Positions 20,310 to 21,838 of a DNA stretch of 21,838 bases are shown here, in pieces. Location of the stretch: the NCBI GenBank assembly GCA_036897625.1, contig JAYMTA010001094.1:1-21838 (forward strand), written 5' to 3'. Position 1 is the stretch's first letter. Each line of letters opens with the position of its first letter. Below the pieces are notes generated by a model. The model saw only the letters and a list, made by a program, of their open reading frames with translations, made no database searches and was not told the DNA's origin. Origin of the DNA: Pelargonium cotyledonis (Eukaryota > Streptophyta > Magnoliopsida > Geraniales > Geraniaceae). Made by a program: the position numbers and the translations under genes.

Positions 20310-21606
20310 TTGAAGGCGACGGTGACTACAGTTGGTGTTCTTGTCTTTGGTGTAGTGGCAAGGCTTAGTGTGCAGTCTTTAGGGTGGTGTGCGAGTAGAA
20401 ACTCCAGTAGATTTAGTTTTTGGCTAGAACACTACGTCTCACAGAGTGCAGAATATGGAAACATATATTGCGGATGGATTGGGCATCCTTTCACTAAAGG
20501 AGAAGAAGGAGGGTGGTTTGGAGATCAACTTAAAGGAAGAGGATAAACTAGAAGCGGAGCTGAAACTTTGAAAGGTTGTTAGGCGATTCCTAACAAAGGA
20601 AAATATAAACTTCGATGCTATGCATAATACTGTAGCATTTGTATGGAAACTAGTAGAGAAGATGAGAGTTATGGAGTTTGTTGATGAATCTTTAGGCCGA
20701 AGAGAATAACACTTCATTTTTTAATTCTACCATGAGTGGGACGCTATGAAGGTGGTTGAAGATGGTACCTGAACGTTTAATCGTCATGTCCTATAATGCA
20801 AATTACTGGGGTCGAGAGATGTGTTGGTAAGGGTTGAATTGTTTGAACTAAGATTTTGGGTCCAGTTACATACACTACCGGTGGGGTTTCGCACGGAGAG
20901 GATATACAAAATACGGGAAACTACATCAGCAAGTATTTGGATGTAGATTCGTATAATTTCATCATGAATAAAACTTCATATATGCGCATTCGAGTTCTCC
21001 TAGAATTTAGGAAATGGTCAAACGTAGAATGCACGTGAAGCCAGTGGGAGTAGGAGTGGTCATATGTGACTTTTAAATATGAAAAATTGCCTCATTTATG
21101 CTTTTATTATGAGATTATAGGTCATAATGACCAACAATGCAAGTAATTATTTAAGTTCCCAGAGATGGGGAACGAAAAGACTTATGGGACAAGTTTCCTC
21201 GATCCGGCAAGGAAAGCAGACGAGGGGATTGGTTCAAAATGGATCAAAATTGATGATGAGGTGGGGAGTTCAATTGTACCTATGGAGGCCTCGGCAACGG
21301 TTACACCTGAGAGCGTGGTGGAGAAAAAGGGATGGAAGACAATTGTGATAATAGACGGGAAAAGGAAAAGAATGGAACAAGGTGACGGAAGCAGGTCAAA
21401 AAACTTGATTTAGGCAGACCTTAAGGAGTAGGCCCGCCTATCCAAATAAACACATTGTGTTGGAACTACCGTGGAATTGGCAACCCACAAGCGATTCAAG
21501 TTCTACGCGATTTGGTGTGATCGCGTAAGCTAAAGATTGTTTTCTTGAGACAGACAAAAAAAATTGAGAGAGCAGTTGGAAAGATTAGGGAACATGTTGG
21601 ATATGC
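20310..21606 (+). mobile_element. Dead, 3'-truncated L1-type LINE (ORF1 plus start of ORF2)
   Basis: ORF1 starts at ATG 20455 (METYIADGLGILSLKEK, then GGLEINLKEEDKLEAELKL), a start like plant L1 ORF1 proteins. A stop falls at codon 39 (20569-20571). A DUF4283-like domain follows: FLTKENINFDAMHNT near 20590, TFNRHVL near 20775, FWVQLHTLPVGF near 20850, and TGNYISKYLDVDSYNF then YMRIRVLLEFRK at 20910-21015, in more than one frame. A zinc knuckle follows at 21099-21140, C-F-Y-Y-E-I-I-G-H-N-D-Q-Q-C, where the second Cys of CCHC is Tyr. ORF1 ends with TAG at 21411-21413. ORF2 begins about 21446 as an endonuclease (NTLCWNYRGIGNPQA); the usual catalytic Glu of the ETK motif is Gln (FLRQTK), and there is a stop in between. 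Similarity fades near 21606. The 5' edge is a guess and no poly(A) tail is visible. Confidence 0.8.
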
Positions 21607-21838
21607 CTGCAGATATGGCATGGCTAAGGAGTAGAGGCCAAATTGCAAGAGAGCTTCCACCAACATCAGAGATGTCACCTACAGATTTGGCGTGGTCGAG
21701 AAGCAGAGGCCAGATAAGAGTCCAAAACGCGAGGTCATATCGCGAGGCCCTTCCTGAAAGTCATCATGCTCGCTGTGATCAGGAGGGAGGAAGTGGCAGA
21801 GATATGAGCAAAGGAGGGAGGACCTAGGTCTTGCTTAT
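21607..21838 (+). other. Unrecognised segment with a 71-bp partial tandem duplication
   Basis: An open frame at 21564-21827 covers this stretch, but its first part comes from the LINE endonuclease in another frame. Two stretches 71 bp apart (from about 21611 and 21682) encode related peptides, DMAWLRSRGQIA and DLAWSRSRGQIR. No domain was recognised. It may be a further transposon fragment or a rearranged part of the LINE. It reaches close to the window edge. Confidence 0.4.

Noticed and set aside
20439-20717. 92-codon open frame on the - strand
   Set aside because: It is the antisense shadow of the LINE ORF1 region.

Overview
This is a window of plant nuclear DNA, most likely from a eudicot. 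It holds the 3' end of a chlorophyll a/b-binding protein gene and a complete class A4 heat-shock factor gene with an intron at the family's usual place. The rest is AT-rich, repeat-dominated sequence with typical plant LTR retrotransposons and an L1-type LINE. The species cannot be named from the sequence alone.

Layout. Bases 1-173 are the last codons of an LHCB1-type light-harvesting gene on the + strand. After about 1.1 kb of intergenic sequence, an HSFA4-type gene lies on the - strand (coding exons 1329-2303 and 2425-2640, 396 residues). It probably has an intron in its 5' UTR and a promoter near 3490-3800. The two genes converge tail to tail. They share no pathway beyond stress and light physiology.

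From about 4.87 to 19.10 kb the window is one old, broken Ty3/gypsy-like LTR retrotransposon on the - strand with other elements inside it. Its long terminal repeats are at 4871-7256 and 15156-19098. A polypurine tract borders the first, a weak primer-binding-site candidate borders the second, and the same hexamer flanks the outside of both. Both LTRs keep a promoter block (repeated TGATGTCA, CCAAT, TATA) and a 24-bp minisatellite. The inside holds a decayed gag-like stretch, a copia-type solo LTR, two more LTR-like blocks and a gypsy post-pol region. No pol gene is recognisable. Every LTR-like block whose polarity can be read points to the - strand.

From 19.1 kb on there are simple and tandem repeats, then AT-rich sequence. 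A dead L1 LINE follows (ORF1 and the first part of the ORF2 endonuclease, about 20.31-21.61 kb), and the window ends in an unrecognised segment with a 71-bp duplication. I found no CRISPR array, tRNA, rRNA, operon or convincing new system. The best leads are the altered HSFA4 C terminus, the LTR promoter array and the composite of LTR elements. No search or alignment tool was used: family calls rest on reading translations and recalled family signatures.
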